Below, one piece after another: positions 18,701 to 28,313 of a stretch of 64,000 nt of DNA. Below the pieces are notes generated by a model. The model saw only the letters and a list, made by a program, of their open reading frames with translations, had not been told where the DNA came from and did not search any database. This stretch comes from Desulfofustis limnaeus (GTDB lineage: Bacteria; Desulfobacterota; Desulfobulbia; Desulfobulbales; Desulfocapsaceae). The stretch's first letter is position 1, and each line of letters starts with the position of its first letter. The translations under genes were made by a program, and so were the position numbers. The stretch lies in assembly GCF_023169885.1 (NCBI RefSeq), contig NZ_AP025516.1, positions 2,014,501 to 2,078,500 of the forward strand, read 5' to 3'.

Positions 18701-19975
18701 TCACTCTTGTTCCTTCCAGACACTGGCGCCAAGTCCGGTCAGTTTCCCCACCAGATCTTCATAGCCGCGCTCCAGGTGATAGATTCTCGAGATCTCGGTA
18801 CGATTGGCCGCAGCCAAACCGGCAATCACCAGAGACGAACTGGCGCGCAGATCGGTGGCCATCACCCGGGCCCCGCTGAGACCGTTCGGCCCACGCCCGG
18901 CCACCACCGCATTGCTCCCTTCCGTCCTGATGTCGGCTCCCATTCGGCGCAATTCGGCCACGTGCATGAAACGGTTCTCGAAGATGGTTTCTCGGATAAC
19001 GCAGATACCGCTGCTCAGTGTCATGAGTGCCATGAACTGCGCCTGCAGATCGGTCGGATACCCCGGATAGGGCATGGTTTTGATATCAACGCCACGTAAC
19101 AACCGGCGCTGCTGCGGGTCGAAGCGCAGGGTTACCGAACCGTCGGCAACAACGACCTCGGCTCCCGCCTCGGTCAATTTTTCCAGTAACGCCGGCAGGT
19201 GTTCGGGGCAGCAGCGGTTGACCGTTACCTCGCCACCGGCGGCTGCAGCGGCAATGAGATAGGTACCGGCCTCGATCCGATCGGGAATGATCTCGGTGGT
19301 TGTCGGTCGCAAGGTTTCCACTCCCTGCACCGTCAACTGGCTGCTGCCTCGGCCTTCGATGGAGGCCCCCATGCCAACCAGCATGTCGATCAAATTGCCG
19401 ACTTCAGGTTCCCTGGCCGCATTTTTGATAACCGTGGTTCCCTCGGCCAGAACCGATGCCATCAGGATATTTTCGGTACCGGTCACCGAAGGGATATCGA
19501 AATAGACGGTTGCCCCGTGCATGCGGCCGTCGATGGCGGCCTCCACATACCCCTGTTCAAGCCGACAGGTGACTCCGAATCGTTCAAAGCCCCTGATATG
19601 AAAGTTGATCGGCCGTTCACCGATAGCGCACCCTCCCGGCAGCGAAACCCGAGCCCGTCCCAGCCTGCCGAGCAACGGGCCGAGTACCAGCACCGAGGCA
19701 CGCATCGTCTTGACCAGATCATACGAGACATCGTCATAGACGATATCGGTGCAATCGATGAACAAGGTATCACCATCCCGACGCCACATCGCCCCGAGTT
19801 CCTTGAGCAAGGAGAGGATGGTTCTGGTGTCCCGCAAATCCGGCACGTTTTTCAGGACATGAACCCCGGGGGCAAGAAGTGTGGCCGCGATCAGCGGCAG
19901 CGCCGCATTTTTTGCGCCGCTGACGCGCACTTCGCCATACAGCGGTTTTCCCCCTTCCACGATAAGCTTTTCCAT
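18701..19975 (-). CDS. murA: UDP-N-acetylglucosamine 1-carboxyvinyltransferase
   Basis: First committed step of peptidoglycan synthesis: transfer of enolpyruvate from PEP to UDP-GlcNAc. 424 aa, normal length. SGAKNAALP near the N-terminus carries the conserved Lys22/Asn23. The active-site Cys is C116 in [12 protein letters not shown], the fosfomycin target, and [15 protein letters not shown] lies near the end. It lies 18 bp downstream of prmC and is likely in the same transcript. Confidence 0.98.
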   Translation of the reverse strand: MEKLIVEGGKPLYGEVRVSGAKNAALPLIAATLLAPGVHVLKNVPDLRDTRTILSLLKELGAMWRRDGDTLFIDCTDIVYDDVSYDLVKTMRASVLVLGPLLGRLGRARVSLPGGCAIGERPINFHIRGFERFGVTCRLEQGYVEAAIDGRMHGATVYFDIPSVTGTENILMASVLAEGTTVIKNAAREPEVGNLIDMLVGMGASIEGRGSSQLTVQGVETLRPTTTEIIPDRIEAGTYLIAAAAAGGEVTVNRCCPEHLPALLEKLTEAGAEVVVADGSVTLRFDPQQRRLLRGVDIKTMPYPGYPTDLQAQFMALMTLSSGICVIRETIFENRFMHVAELRRMGADIRTEGSNAVVAGRGPNGLSGARVMATDLRASSSLVIAGLAAANRTEISRIYHLERGYEDLVGKLTGLGASVWKEQE

Positions 19976-19993
19976 GGCTCTCCTCGTATGATC

Positions 19994-20884
19994 TCAGCGC
20001 CGACGAAGGTGGGCAACCCGATCACGTCCGGCGTAATCCCGATATATCTCGACCGATTCGTAGAGCGGTTCACCGCCGCCGGCGGTGAACAACTCAATCA
20101 CGGCGTCACCTTGATCCGCCCCGATTTCAAGGAAGCAATCACCGCCTTCGGCCAGCAGAATCGGCAGCGCCTGAGCCAGGGTGGCAATCACCCGCAGGCC
20201 GTCAGGGCCGCCATCGAGGGCCAGCCGGGGTTCATGGCGAGAAACTTCCGGTTGCAGCGCCTCCAGCTCTCCTCCGGGGATATAGGGAGGGTTGGCGACG
20301 ATCAGGGAAAAGAGTGCGGTATCACGAAACGCGCTGACACCATCCGCCTGAACCAGTCCAACTCGTTCAACGACCCGGTGTCGCCGACAATTGGCCTGGG
20401 CCACGGCCAGCGCCGCTGCAGAAATATCGGCAGCGATCACCGAACGGCCGCACTCACGGGCAAGGACGACGGCAATCACGCCACTGCCGCAGCAGAGATC
20501 GAGCCAGGCGCCACCTGGTTGCCCGGCTTGATTTCTTCGCGCCAACACCATTTCCAGCAGAAATTCGGTTTCCGGACGCGGTATGAGTACGGCCGGGGAA
20601 ACCACAAAGGACAACGACCAGAATTCCCGCTCACCAATGATATAGGCGAGCGGTTCTCGCTGCCGACGCCGTTCCAACAAGCCATGAAACCGCGCCGCAA
20701 CGGCAGCATCGACAACGTCATCGGCGGCCAGGTAGATCGCTGTCCTGGTCTTCTGCAGGCACCAACCGAGTAGTACTTCCGCATCGATCCGGGCGTCAGC
20801 GATACCGGCTGCGGTCAGTTCCGCCGCCGCCTCGGCCAGCAGGGTTCGTACCTGATGCGGCGGCTTCGTGATCTCTGCACCCAC
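19994..20884 (-). CDS. prmC: Peptide chain release factor N5-glutamine methyltransferase
   Basis: Methylates the Gln of the GGQ motif in release factors. 296 aa with an N-terminal helical domain, the SAM-binding segment LDLCCGSGVIAVVLA and the catalytic NPPYIPGGE. It starts at GTG (20884), 20 bp after prfA, its substrate's gene, a conserved pairing. Confidence 0.95.
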   Translation of the reverse strand: MGAEITKPPHQVRTLLAEAAAELTAAGIADARIDAEVLLGWCLQKTRTAIYLAADDVVDAAVAARFHGLLERRRQREPLAYIIGEREFWSLSFVVSPAVLIPRPETEFLLEMVLARRNQAGQPGGAWLDLCCGSGVIAVVLARECGRSVIAADISAAALAVAQANCRRHRVVERVGLVQADGVSAFRDTALFSLIVANPPYIPGGELEALQPEVSRHEPRLALDGGPDGLRVIATLAQALPILLAEGGDCFLEIGADQGDAVIELFTAGGGEPLYESVEIYRDYAGRDRVAHLRRR

Positions 20885-20904
20885 GCCAGCAGTCCGATCG
20901 ATTA

Positions 20905-21975
20905 TTAACGCAATGCCTTGAGACGTTCGGCCTGATCACATTCGAGCAGGGGCTGGATGACCTCATCAAGTTTGCCGTTCATTATGGCCTCCAGTTTGTA
21001 CAACGTCAGGTTGATCCGGTGATCGGTCAACCGTCCTTGCGGGAAGTTGTAGGTTCGAATGCGCTCGCTGCGATCACCGCTCCCCACTTGGCTCTTACGG
21101 CTTTGGGAGATTTTGTCGTGCTGCTCCTGCTCGAGGCGGTCGAGCAGTCTGGCCCGTAACACCGTCAGGGCCTTGGCCTTGTTTTTGTGTTGCGATTTTT
21201 CATCCTGGCAGGTCACCACCAATCCGGTCGGCAGATGCGTAACCCGAACGGCCGAGTCAGTAGTATTGACGCTCTGCCCTCCGGGACCTGATGATCGATA
21301 GACATCAAACTTGAGTTCGTTGGGATCGAGGTCGACCTCCACCTCGTCGGCCTCGGGCAGGATGGCCACCGTTACCGCCGAGGTGTGAATCCGACCCTGC
21401 GCTTCGGTCTCCGGCACCCGTTGCACCCGGTGCACACCACTCTCAAACTTCAGCTTCGAATAAACCTGCTCACCGCTGATCAAGGCGATGATCTCCTTGA
21501 ATCCGCCGATGCCCAGAGGGTTCGAAGACATCACCTCGACTTTCCAGCCCATGGATTCGGCATAGCGACAGTACATGCGAAACAGGTCGGCCACAAACAA
21601 GGCTGCTTCATCGCCGCCGGTGCCGGCCCGTATCTCGAGAAAGATGTTCTTGTCATCGTTCGGATCCTTGGGCAGGAGAACGATTCTGATGTCGCGTTCC
21701 AGCTGCTCCTTGACAGACCCCAACTCATCCAACTCGAGCCGAGCCAACTCACGGATATCGGCATCCTCCCGGTCATCGTGAATCAGCGAGCGGTTATCGG
21801 CTATCTGTTGTTTGATCCGCTCATATTTTTTTTGCAACTCCGCCAGCCGATTGAGTTGTGCGTGTTCTTTGACCAGGATCCGGTATTCCTGCTGGTTATG
21901 CGCCAGAGCCGGATCTGCCAAGCGTCCTTCGAGCTCGGAAAGTCTGTCATGAATATCCTGCAGGGAATCGAGCAT
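20905..21975 (-). CDS. prfA: Peptide chain release factor 1
   Basis: Reads UAA and UAG stop codons and triggers peptide release. 356 aa; the GGQ motif is at residues 232-234 ([16 protein letters not shown]), and [16 protein letters not shown] and LTDHR follow near the C-terminus. It heads the prfA-prmC-murA unit. A family 1 repeat ends only about 15 bp upstream of its ATG, so that element is in the leader or promoter region. Confidence 0.97.
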   Translation of the reverse strand: MLDSLQDIHDRLSELEGRLADPALAHNQQEYRILVKEHAQLNRLAELQKKYERIKQQIADNRSLIHDDREDADIRELARLELDELGSVKEQLERDIRIVLLPKDPNDDKNIFLEIRAGTGGDEAALFVADLFRMYCRYAESMGWKVEVMSSNPLGIGGFKEIIALISGEQVYSKLKFESGVHRVQRVPETEAQGRIHTSAVTVAILPEADEVEVDLDPNELKFDVYRSSGPGGQSVNTTDSAVRVTHLPTGLVVTCQDEKSQHKNKAKALTVLRARLLDRLEQEQHDKISQSRKSQVGSGDRSERIRTYNFPQGRLTDHRINLTLYKLEAIMNGKLDEVIQPLLECDQAERLKALR

Positions 21976-21990
21976 GGGCTGTACCGATCT

Positions 21991-22137
21991 GAAGGGGACC
22001 TTGAAAACGTTTCGTTTCGCTCAATCACATCGTTGCACAATTACGATTTATCGTCATAATATCAGACATATGAACACGGCAACAAGTTCTTTCGCGCCTC
22101 AATCTTGAGCGAAATTTCAATTTTTCAAACACCCCAT
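21991..22137 (-). repeat. Family 1 palindromic repeat, copy E (inverted orientation)
   Basis: Reads in consensus orientation on the minus strand: the left end is the complement of ATTTTTCAAACACCCC (around 22137) and the right end is AAGGGGACCTTGAAAA (21992). It occupies most of the prfA-rpmE gap. Its centre is diverged but TCAATCTTGAGCGAAATTTC and CGCGCC are preserved. Confidence 0.85.
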
Positions 22138-22142
22138 ACATG

Positions 22143-22181
22143 AAAAAAAAAGTCCACAGCAATGCGAGCATCACTGCGGAC
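22143..22181 (-). terminator. Rho-independent terminator of rpmE
   Basis: On the minus strand GTCCGCAGTGATGC pairs with GCATTGCTGTGGAC (two internal mismatches or wobbles, 2-nt loop) and is followed by nine T. A second, perfect 10-bp hairpin (22191-22215, CCGATACGGT/ACCGTATCGG) precedes it just after the rpmE stop. Confidence 0.92.
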
Positions 22182-22226
22182 TCACCGGCACCGATACGGT
22201 AGCACACCGTATCGGAATGGGCATCG

Positions 22227-22451
22227 CTAAGCGTTGTCTTCTTTGGTCTCGTAATGTTTCGCGTAACGCCGGCGAAACTTCTCGATCCGTCCGGCCGTGT
22301 CGATCAGTTTCTGCTTGCCGGTGAAGAAGGGGTGGCAGGCGGAACAGATCTCGACCTTCAATTCCGGCAGGATCGAACCGATTTCGAAGTTGTTGCCACA
22401 TGCGCAGGTTACCGTGATGGTATTATATTTCGGGTGGATATCGTTTTTCAT
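22227..22451 (-). CDS. rpmE: 50S ribosomal protein L31
   Basis: 74-aa ribosomal protein with the zinc-binding type pattern: C-x-C (TCACGNNF) followed by CSACHPFF, and [21 protein letters not shown] typical of L31. It follows rho on the same strand with a 145-bp gap and has its own strong terminator. The four-Cys/His set suggests the zinc-containing (iron/zinc-replete) form. Confidence 0.96.
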   Translation of the reverse strand: MKNDIHPKYNTITVTCACGNNFEIGSILPELKVEICSACHPFFTGKQKLIDTAGRIEKFRRRYAKHYETKEDNA

Positions 22452-22596
22452 GGTGGCCTTGGCCCTCCAAAAGTTATCTGTTCACCTGTTACGAATAAAT
22501 TCTATCAAAGACAAAGGATGTAAATCTACTTCATCCAGAAAAAAATTCAAGGTCAAAAACCTTCTCCCCGGTAGTCCGGCGCCGTTCTTTCGCTCA

Positions 22597-23847
22597 TCAA
22601 CTGTTCATCGAATCGAGAAAGTCCCGATTGGTCTTTTGGGCGCGCAGTTTATCCAATAAAAATTCCATACCGTCCGCCGGATTCATGGCCGACAGCAACT
22701 TCCTCAGAATCCATACCCGGTTGAGCACATCTTCCTTGAGCAGCAGATCTTCCTTCCTGGTTCCCGAGCGTTTGATATCGATGGCCGGGAAAATGCGCTT
22801 ATCCGCCATCTTCCGATCAAGCACCAGTTCCATATTGCCGGTCCCCTTGAACTCTTCGAAGATAACCTCATCCATTTTCGAACCGGTCTCCACCAGGGCG
22901 GTGGCGATGATGCTGAGGCTTCCTCCTTCTTCGATATTGCGCGCCGCCCCGAAGAACCGTTTGGGGCGATGCAGTGCGTTGGCTTCGACACCGCCCGACA
23001 GTATCTTGCCGCTGGCCGGCGTCACCGTGTTGTAGGCCCTGGCCAACCGGGTGATGCTGTCCAGCAGGATGACCACGTCCTTTTTATGCTCCACCAGTCG
23101 CTTGGCCTTTTCAATTACCATCTCGGCCACCTGGATGTGACGCTGCGGCGGTTCGTCGAACGTGGAACTGACCACTTCGGCGGCCTTGACGCTACGCTGC
23201 ATTTCCGTAACCTCTTCAGGCCGCTCGTCGATGAGCAAGACAATCAGATAAACCTCTTTGTGATTGCGTACGATGGAGTTGGCAATTTTCTGCATCAGCA
23301 CCGTTTTTCCGGTCCGCGGTGGGGCAACGATCAGACCGCGCTGGCCTTTACCGATCGGGGCGAACATATCCATCACCCGCATGGAAAAGTTGTCAGGCTG
23401 CCACTCCAGCTCAAACTTCTCGTCGGGATGCAACGGCGTGAGGTTGCCGAAAAGGGTCTTTTGCTTGGACGCTTCCGGGGGGTCGAAGTTGACGCTTTCC
23501 ACCTTGAGCAGGGCGAAATACCTCTCGCTCTCCTTCGGTGCCCGCACCAATCCTTCGATCACGTCACCGGTGCGGAGGTTGAGTCGGCGGATCTGCGACG
23601 GCGAGACGTAGATGTCGTCAGGGCCGGGAAGGTAGTTGTAATCCGGGGCCCGCAGAAAACCGAAACCGTCCGGCAGGATCTCCAGAACACCACCGCCGCG
23701 CAGCTTCCCCTCCTTGTCGGCCTGGGCCTGAAGGATGGCGAAGATCAATTCCTGCTTACGCATGGAACTGAACCCTTCAACATTCAGATCCCGGGCATGC
23801 TGCACCAGTTCTTCGATCTTTTTCAGCTTGAGTTCCGCCAGATTCAT
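22597..23847 (-). CDS. rho: Transcription termination factor Rho
   Basis: Hexameric RNA helicase that ends transcription. From ATG 23847 ([15 protein letters not shown]) it is 416 aa, like E. coli (419 aa). N-terminal RNA-binding domain: [35 protein letters not shown]. ATPase core: PPRTGKT (Walker A), [47 protein letters not shown] at 23850 lies slightly nearer the AAGGAG ribosome site and could be used instead. A weak hairpin plus T7 (about 22541-22565) may terminate it before rpmE. Confidence 0.98.
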   Translation of the reverse strand: MNLAELKLKKIEELVQHARDLNVEGFSSMRKQELIFAILQAQADKEGKLRGGGVLEILPDGFGFLRAPDYNYLPGPDDIYVSPSQIRRLNLRTGDVIEGLVRAPKESERYFALLKVESVNFDPPEASKQKTLFGNLTPLHPDEKFELEWQPDNFSMRVMDMFAPIGKGQRGLIVAPPRTGKTVLMQKIANSIVRNHKEVYLIVLLIDERPEEVTEMQRSVKAAEVVSSTFDEPPQRHIQVAEMVIEKAKRLVEHKKDVVILLDSITRLARAYNTVTPASGKILSGGVEANALHRPKRFFGAARNIEEGGSLSIIATALVETGSKMDEVIFEEFKGTGNMELVLDRKMADKRIFPAIDIKRSGTRKEDLLLKEDVLNRVWILRKLLSAMNPADGMEFLLDKLRAQKTNRDFLDSMNS

Positions 23848-24206
23848 CACGGTGGGTGTCTCCTTAATCAAAATGACAGGTGATGGTTAGTCTCGTTCGC
23901 CTGCGAGAAGGCTCCCGTTTACTTCACAGATAAGGATAGCCGGCAACACCTGCCGCATCCGTATAAACACTTGAAGCGTGCCCGCATTTCTGCAGAGAAC
24001 GGGCAGATCATTTGATTTTCAATTTATTTCGATAGGTTATCGAGGTTTGACCGGCAAGAAAAAGGGCAGAAAAAATTAGTCTGTCTTGTACTTTAGTCAC
24101 GCTGATGAAAACCGAAATCCATCAAGTGTCACGCCACAAGCGGAAGCAATGTTCTAGATTATCAATAGATTATTTCAGGCGGGAGTCCGTCTTGGTCGTC
24201 ACATCC

Positions 24207-24235
24207 CTTATACGTACTCTTGCCGGGGGTGTCAA
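24207..24235 (-). promoter_or_regulatory. Sigma-70-type promoter of rho, with a long leader
   Basis: On the minus strand TTGACA (24235-24230), a 17-bp spacer and TATAAG (24212-24207). This is the best consensus promoter in the window. Transcription would begin near 24200, leaving a leader of about 350 nt before rho. The leader holds a GCCCG/CGGGC hairpin (23980-24004) and no convincing ORF. A long leader is consistent with the autogenous control known for rho genes. Confidence 0.75.
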
Positions 24236-24276
24236 GTTTTTTAGCGCGGTTCGTGCGAATTCTGCACCGATCGCAG

Positions 24277-24867
24277 TCATTGCTTAATTTTTTTCGCCAA
24301 CTCGGAAACTTGCGTTACCAGGGCCGCCCGATCTCCGTCGTTGTTGATGACCCAATCGGAACCAAGCCGCTTTTTTTCAGCCGGTAGCTGAACACCGCGA
24401 ATCTGCTCAATCTGAGCCTCCGGCACGCCATCTCTGCGAGCAACCCGCTGGTTCACCAGAGCCGGCGGTGCCTCTACGCAAATCACATAATCAAAATCAT
24501 CCTGCCAGCCGCACTCGAACAGAAGAGGGACTTCGGCCACGACCACTCCATCAGGTCCCGCATCGACATGGGCCTGCCGCAGCACCTCTCGCACCAGTGG
24601 ATGCAGGATGCGCTCCAGCTGCCGGCGCAGAGCGGTATCGGTAAACAAGGCGGTGCGCAACCGGGTCCGATCGATACGTGCCCCCTCGGTCACCACGAAG
24701 TCTCGACCACAGGTTGCGACAAATTCGCGGTATCCCGGCTGGCCGGGCACCAACAGATCACGGCAGATCTGGTCGGCACTCAGCAGCGGCGCCGATAACT
24801 GCTCGGCCAACAGGGTCGCCACCGTGCTTTTCCCGGTGCCAATGGATCCGGTAACGCCGATCAGCAT
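24277..24867 (-). CDS. coaE: Dephospho-CoA kinase
   Basis: Last step of coenzyme A synthesis. 196 aa, P-loop near the N-terminus (GVTGSIGTGKSTVA), a conserved Asp in SADQICRDL, and VVAEVPLLFECGW with the usual acidic residues. It overlaps the rluD-like gene by 7 bp, so it is translationally coupled. Confidence 0.95.
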   Translation of the reverse strand: MLIGVTGSIGTGKSTVATLLAEQLSAPLLSADQICRDLLVPGQPGYREFVATCGRDFVVTEGARIDRTRLRTALFTDTALRRQLERILHPLVREVLRQAHVDAGPDGVVVAEVPLLFECGWQDDFDYVICVEAPPALVNQRVARRDGVPEAQIEQIRGVQLPAEKKRLGSDWVINNDGDRAALVTQVSELAKKIKQ

Positions 24868-25814
24868 CGGTCCACCTGCAGCACCTCGAGGACCCGGTTG
24901 AAGTCAGCCGGCAGCGGGGCCACGAAGGACATGCTCTCTCCGGTAACGGGATGAGCAAAGACCAGCTTCCAGGCATGCAGCATCTGCCGGGGAAAAAGAT
25001 CGTTGTTACGGCCGCTCCCGTAGAGCCTGTCACCGGCTACGGGATGGCCGATGGAGGCCAGGTGCACGCGTATCTGGTGCGTCCTGCCGGTCTCGATCGC
25101 GATCTCGCAGAGGGAGTAGGTGCCGTAACGCTGCAGCACCCGCCACCGACTGATAGCCGGGCGGCCGTCTATCGGCCTGACAGCCATTTTTTGACGATGG
25201 ATCGGATGCCTCCCGATCGGCTCGGCGATCAGTCCCTCCTCTCTATCGGGCGTGCCGTGTACCAGCGCCACATAGATCTTGCTCACCCGGCGTTGCTTGA
25301 AATCACGAACGAGGGTCCGTAACGCTTCGCGGGTTCGGGCTACCACGAGCAGACCCGAGGTATCCTTGTCCAGACGATGGACGATTCCGGGGCGATCCTG
25401 ATCGCCGACACCGGCAAGATCATGGTAGCGGTGGAGCAGCCCGTTGATCAGGGTTCCCTCCCGATTGCCGCTCCCCGGATGCACAACCAGGTTCGGTGGC
25501 TTATCCACCACCAGCACTGCTTCGTCTTCGTAGATAATGGCAAATTCGATGTCCTGCGGGACAGGGGGAGGATCGACGGCAGGCCGAACGGCTAAACTGC
25601 CGGAGATGGCATCACCGGCCTTGAGCTTGTGACCGGCTTTGACCGCCGCACCATTCACCAGAACAAGGCCGCCTTTGATCGCCCCAATAATGTGTGAACG
25701 GGAAACCCCTTCCTGCAGATGCGTCAGGAAATGGTCCAGGCGCAGCCCTTGGCTGGCCTCTGGCACCGTCAAAGAAATGGAAGCGGTACCGAACGATCGG
25801 GGGGGGTGCTCCAT
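24861..25814 (-). CDS. Ribosomal large-subunit pseudouridine synthase, RluD family
   Basis: 317 aa RluA/RluD-type enzyme. The N-terminal S4 RNA-binding domain (GLRLDHFLTHLQEGVSRSHI) is followed by the catalytic domain with VVDKPPNLVVHPG and the active-site motif HRLDKDTSGLLVVAR (catalytic Asp). GRTHQIRVHLASIGHPVAGD is also diagnostic. The S4 domain points to RluD (23S rRNA 1911/1915/1917) but RluC cannot be excluded. It lies between carD and coaE on the same strand. Confidence 0.92.
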   Translation of the reverse strand: MEHPPRSFGTASISLTVPEASQGLRLDHFLTHLQEGVSRSHIIGAIKGGLVLVNGAAVKAGHKLKAGDAISGSLAVRPAVDPPPVPQDIEFAIIYEDEAVLVVDKPPNLVVHPGSGNREGTLINGLLHRYHDLAGVGDQDRPGIVHRLDKDTSGLLVVARTREALRTLVRDFKQRRVSKIYVALVHGTPDREEGLIAEPIGRHPIHRQKMAVRPIDGRPAISRWRVLQRYGTYSLCEIAIETGRTHQIRVHLASIGHPVAGDRLYGSGRNNDLFPRQMLHAWKLVFAHPVTGESMSFVAPLPADFNRVLEVLQVDRC

Positions 25815-25866
25815 GCGGGCGAACGAATCGACGAGCGACGGAAGAGCGATTTCGAGGAAAACGAAT

Positions 25867-26346
25867 TCAGGAGAAAATCTTTTCGATTTTCTGACTTATT
25901 TTCTCCTCCGCCACTTCTTGAGCAATCGACAACTCTTTTACCAACAAGCTTTTTGCCGTATCAAGCATCTTCCTCTCACCATAGGAGAGATCCTTATCGG
26001 CACTGAGCAGAAAGAGATCCCGCAAAACCGCCGCCACCTCGAAGATGGACCCGGTCTTGATCTTTTCCATGTACTCGCGGTAACGCCGATTCCAGGTCTG
26101 CGAATCGATTTCGATGGCCCGGTCTTTGAGTATCTTGAGTACCTCAGAGGCTTCTTTTTTATTGACCACAGAGCGCAGTCCCACATGCTCACTGCTGGCG
26201 GTTGGAATCATGATCCTCATGGAGTTTCCCAAAATTTCGAGCACATAGAACGTCTGATTAATGCCGGCAACCTTCTGGCTCTCAATGGATTTGATGACCC
26301 CGACGCCATGAGCGGGATAAACAGCCATATCACCTTCAGTAAACAC
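25867..26346 (-). CDS. CarD-family transcriptional regulator
   Basis: 159 aa. The N-terminal RNA-polymerase-interaction domain begins FTEGDMAVYPAHGVGVIKSIE, diagnostic of CarD/CdnL. The C-terminal part is helical (RYREYMEKIKTGSIFEVAAVLRDL) and binds promoter DNA in known members, stabilising open complexes, often at rRNA promoters. It starts with GTG, preceded at good spacing by AGGGGG. Its gene is followed by rluD and coaE. Confidence 0.93.
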   Translation of the reverse strand: MFTEGDMAVYPAHGVGVIKSIESQKVAGINQTFYVLEILGNSMRIMIPTASSEHVGLRSVVNKKEASEVLKILKDRAIEIDSQTWNRRYREYMEKIKTGSIFEVAAVLRDLFLLSADKDLSYGERKMLDTAKSLLVKELSIAQEVAEEKISQKIEKIFS

Positions 26347-26594
26347 CGCGATCCCCCTGGACTGTTAAAAAAGAAACCACGAAAAGACCCGCATCGGTCC
26401 TCTCTTTCGGCTTGTGAATCTGATTCATCTGACAGATACGGAGGACGGACCGTCGCCGGGTCCGACCCGATTATGGTGGAACTACCTTAGATAAACGACT
26501 ATAGCATATTTTCTTCCTTATAGCCTGCTTTTTCAGCCGACCGTCAGGAAAGCGGAGAAACCCCTGCACCGGAAGATCGCCGAGCGCCACGATT

Positions 26595-26742
26595 TAAGAG
26601 GAGCTTAAAAATTCGGAATTTCGTTCAGAATCGAGGCGTGCAAGAACATAGTGACGCAGGCATATATTTGATATTACAAGCATAAAACCTGATTGCCCAA
26701 CGATGAGATGGGGCGACATGGCGATTTCTCGAGGTTTCTTTA
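26595..26742 (+). repeat. Family 1 palindromic repeat, copy F
   Basis: The left end TAAGAGGAGCTTAAAAATTCG and right end GGCGATTTCTCGAGGTTTCTTTA match the family consensus with substitutions. The core GCAGGCATATA and GCCCAACGATGAGATGGGGCGA is conserved. It occupies the gap between pth and carD and ends 13 bp from the pth stop. The rest of that 408-bp gap (26347-26594) is the AT-rich carD leader, with no clear promoter. Confidence 0.88.
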
Positions 26743-26754
26743 CCAGCCGAGCAA

Positions 26755-27348
26755 TCATTTAAGCCGGTTCAACAGGGTCTGCGCTGCCGCCAGCTCACCG
26801 CGAACCACCAGCGCGATGCCTTCTTCCACGAGCGGCAGGCGCTGTCGGATGGTTTCCAGGTCGTGCGGCCCTAGGTTCGCCAGCACATAGGCCTCTACCG
26901 GCATCTCACCGGGGGTGATGCCGTCACCCGGTCTGCCGATGCCGATTTTCAAGCGGAGATATTCCGGCGTCCCCAGTGTTTCAGTGATAGATTTGATGCC
27001 ATTGTGCCCACCAGCCCCACCGCCTGACACCAGCTTTATGCGCCCGACTGACATATCGATATCGTCATGAACCACCAGAAGACGATCGGCCGGAATCCGG
27101 TAGAAGGAGCAGAACGGCACCACCGCGCGACCACTGAGATTCATGAATGTTTGCGGTTTGAGGATAAAGACGCGACATCCATCGATGGGGTAGCGGCAAG
27201 CCTCGGCATTCCATTTGGTGGCCTGGAACCGTTCTCCGTTTCTCTGGGCCAGGAAATCGGCCACGAGGAAGCCGACATTATGCCTGGTCTCCTCATATTT
27301 CCGGCCGGGATTTCCCAAACCGACGATGGCAAAATCTGTGTCCCTCAT
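26755..27348 (-). CDS. pth: Peptidyl-tRNA hydrolase
   Basis: Releases peptidyl-tRNA dropped from ribosomes. From MRDTDFAIVGLGNPGRKYEETRHN it is 197 aa, the normal size; the upstream in-frame extension has no family similarity. The catalytic His is in TRHNVGF, with KPQTFMNLSG, VHDDIDMSVGRIKLVSGGGAGGHNG and IGIGRPG all present. It follows rplY, a very common pairing. Confidence 0.96.
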   Translation of the reverse strand: MRDTDFAIVGLGNPGRKYEETRHNVGFLVADFLAQRNGERFQATKWNAEACRYPIDGCRVFILKPQTFMNLSGRAVVPFCSFYRIPADRLLVVHDDIDMSVGRIKLVSGGGAGGHNGIKSITETLGTPEYLRLKIGIGRPGDGITPGEMPVEAYVLANLGPHDLETIRQRLPLVEEGIALVVRGELAAAQTLLNRLK

Positions 27349-27473
27349 GCACAGTCTCCGGGCGGCGAGGCGTTGGGTGTCTCCGGACCAGGTCGGCAAA
27401 ACCATCGGACCGATACCTGTCGGTGCCGACAGAACAGCTGAGTGGTCGGGAACGCATCAGCAGGATAACGCCA

Positions 27474-27516
27474 TAAAAGCAAAACATCCGGAAAGAGGCG
27501 CGTCTCTCCGGATGTT
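27474..27516 (-). terminator. Rho-independent terminator after rplY
   Basis: On the minus strand AACATCCGGA pairs with TCCGGATGTT around an inner AGAG/CTCT stem, followed by TTGCTTTT. It lies 41 bp past the rplY stop and would limit read-through into pth. Confidence 0.85.
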
Positions 27517-27556
27517 CTTGATGCGTAAAAAGGGGTTGTACTTCGCTGGTCGTCGA

Positions 27557-28111
27557 TCAGGGTGCGCTGATGGTTACGCAGACGGTATCCGCATCACTGA
27601 CCAGGCTGGCTCCTTGCGGCAAGGCTATCTGGCCGGCGGTTACCTTGTCGCCGATGGCCAGCGGCCGGACATCAATCTGACAACTATCAGGGATGGAAAG
27701 CGGTTGCCCTTTCAGCTGAATGGTATTGTTCTCAATGACTTGAATGCCACCGAAATCAACACCTTTAGCTTTTCCGACAAACTCCAGCGGCACCGTAAAC
27801 ACCGCTTCCTTATCCAGGTCTATCTCCTGGAAATCAGCGTGATACAGGGTGTCGCGAACCGGATCGGCCTGAATCTCGCGGACAACCACGTGGCGTTCCG
27901 AACCATTGTCGATTTTCAATGTCAGAACGGCATTTCGTCCCTGCAGATCGACCAATTCCTGGAACAGGACCTTGGTTTCAAATTGCAGCGGCAGCGCCTC
28001 TTTGCCGCCACCGTAGGCGATTGCCGGCGTGTTTCCGGCAGCACGCAGGCGCCTCATCGGCCCTTTGCCGAACGACTTTCTCACCACTGCTGTCAACTCT
28101 TTCCTGATCAT
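27557..28111 (-). CDS. rplY: 50S ribosomal protein L25/general stress protein Ctc
   Basis: 184 aa, the long (Ctc/TL5) form: an N-terminal L25 5S-rRNA-binding domain (ELTAVVRKSFGKGPMRRLRAAGNTPAIAYG, in two pieces ELTAVVRKSFGKGPMRR and LRAAGNTPAIAYG) plus a C-terminal beta domain with FVGKAKGVDFGG. It lies between prs and pth in the conserved order prs-rplY-pth. Confidence 0.95.
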   Translation of the reverse strand: MIRKELTAVVRKSFGKGPMRRLRAAGNTPAIAYGGGKEALPLQFETKVLFQELVDLQGRNAVLTLKIDNGSERHVVVREIQADPVRDTLYHADFQEIDLDKEAVFTVPLEFVGKAKGVDFGGIQVIENNTIQLKGQPLSIPDSCQIDVRPLAIGDKVTAGQIALPQGASLVSDADTVCVTISAP

Positions 28112-28313
28112 CTGTTCCTCCTTCGTCCGGCCGCCCTCCCCTTGCGATCATGGCTTCCGGTATTGTTTAAGACACGTGGTTGCAGGCAACCGATTATCGT
28201 GAACAGGGATGGTGCAACGTCCCTTTTCATCTTACAGCACTCGTGTTCGCCATTTCTGACCCAACGCTCAACCGGCTCATCCGGACCACCGGTTCCAGCC
28301 GTGGACCGGCAGA

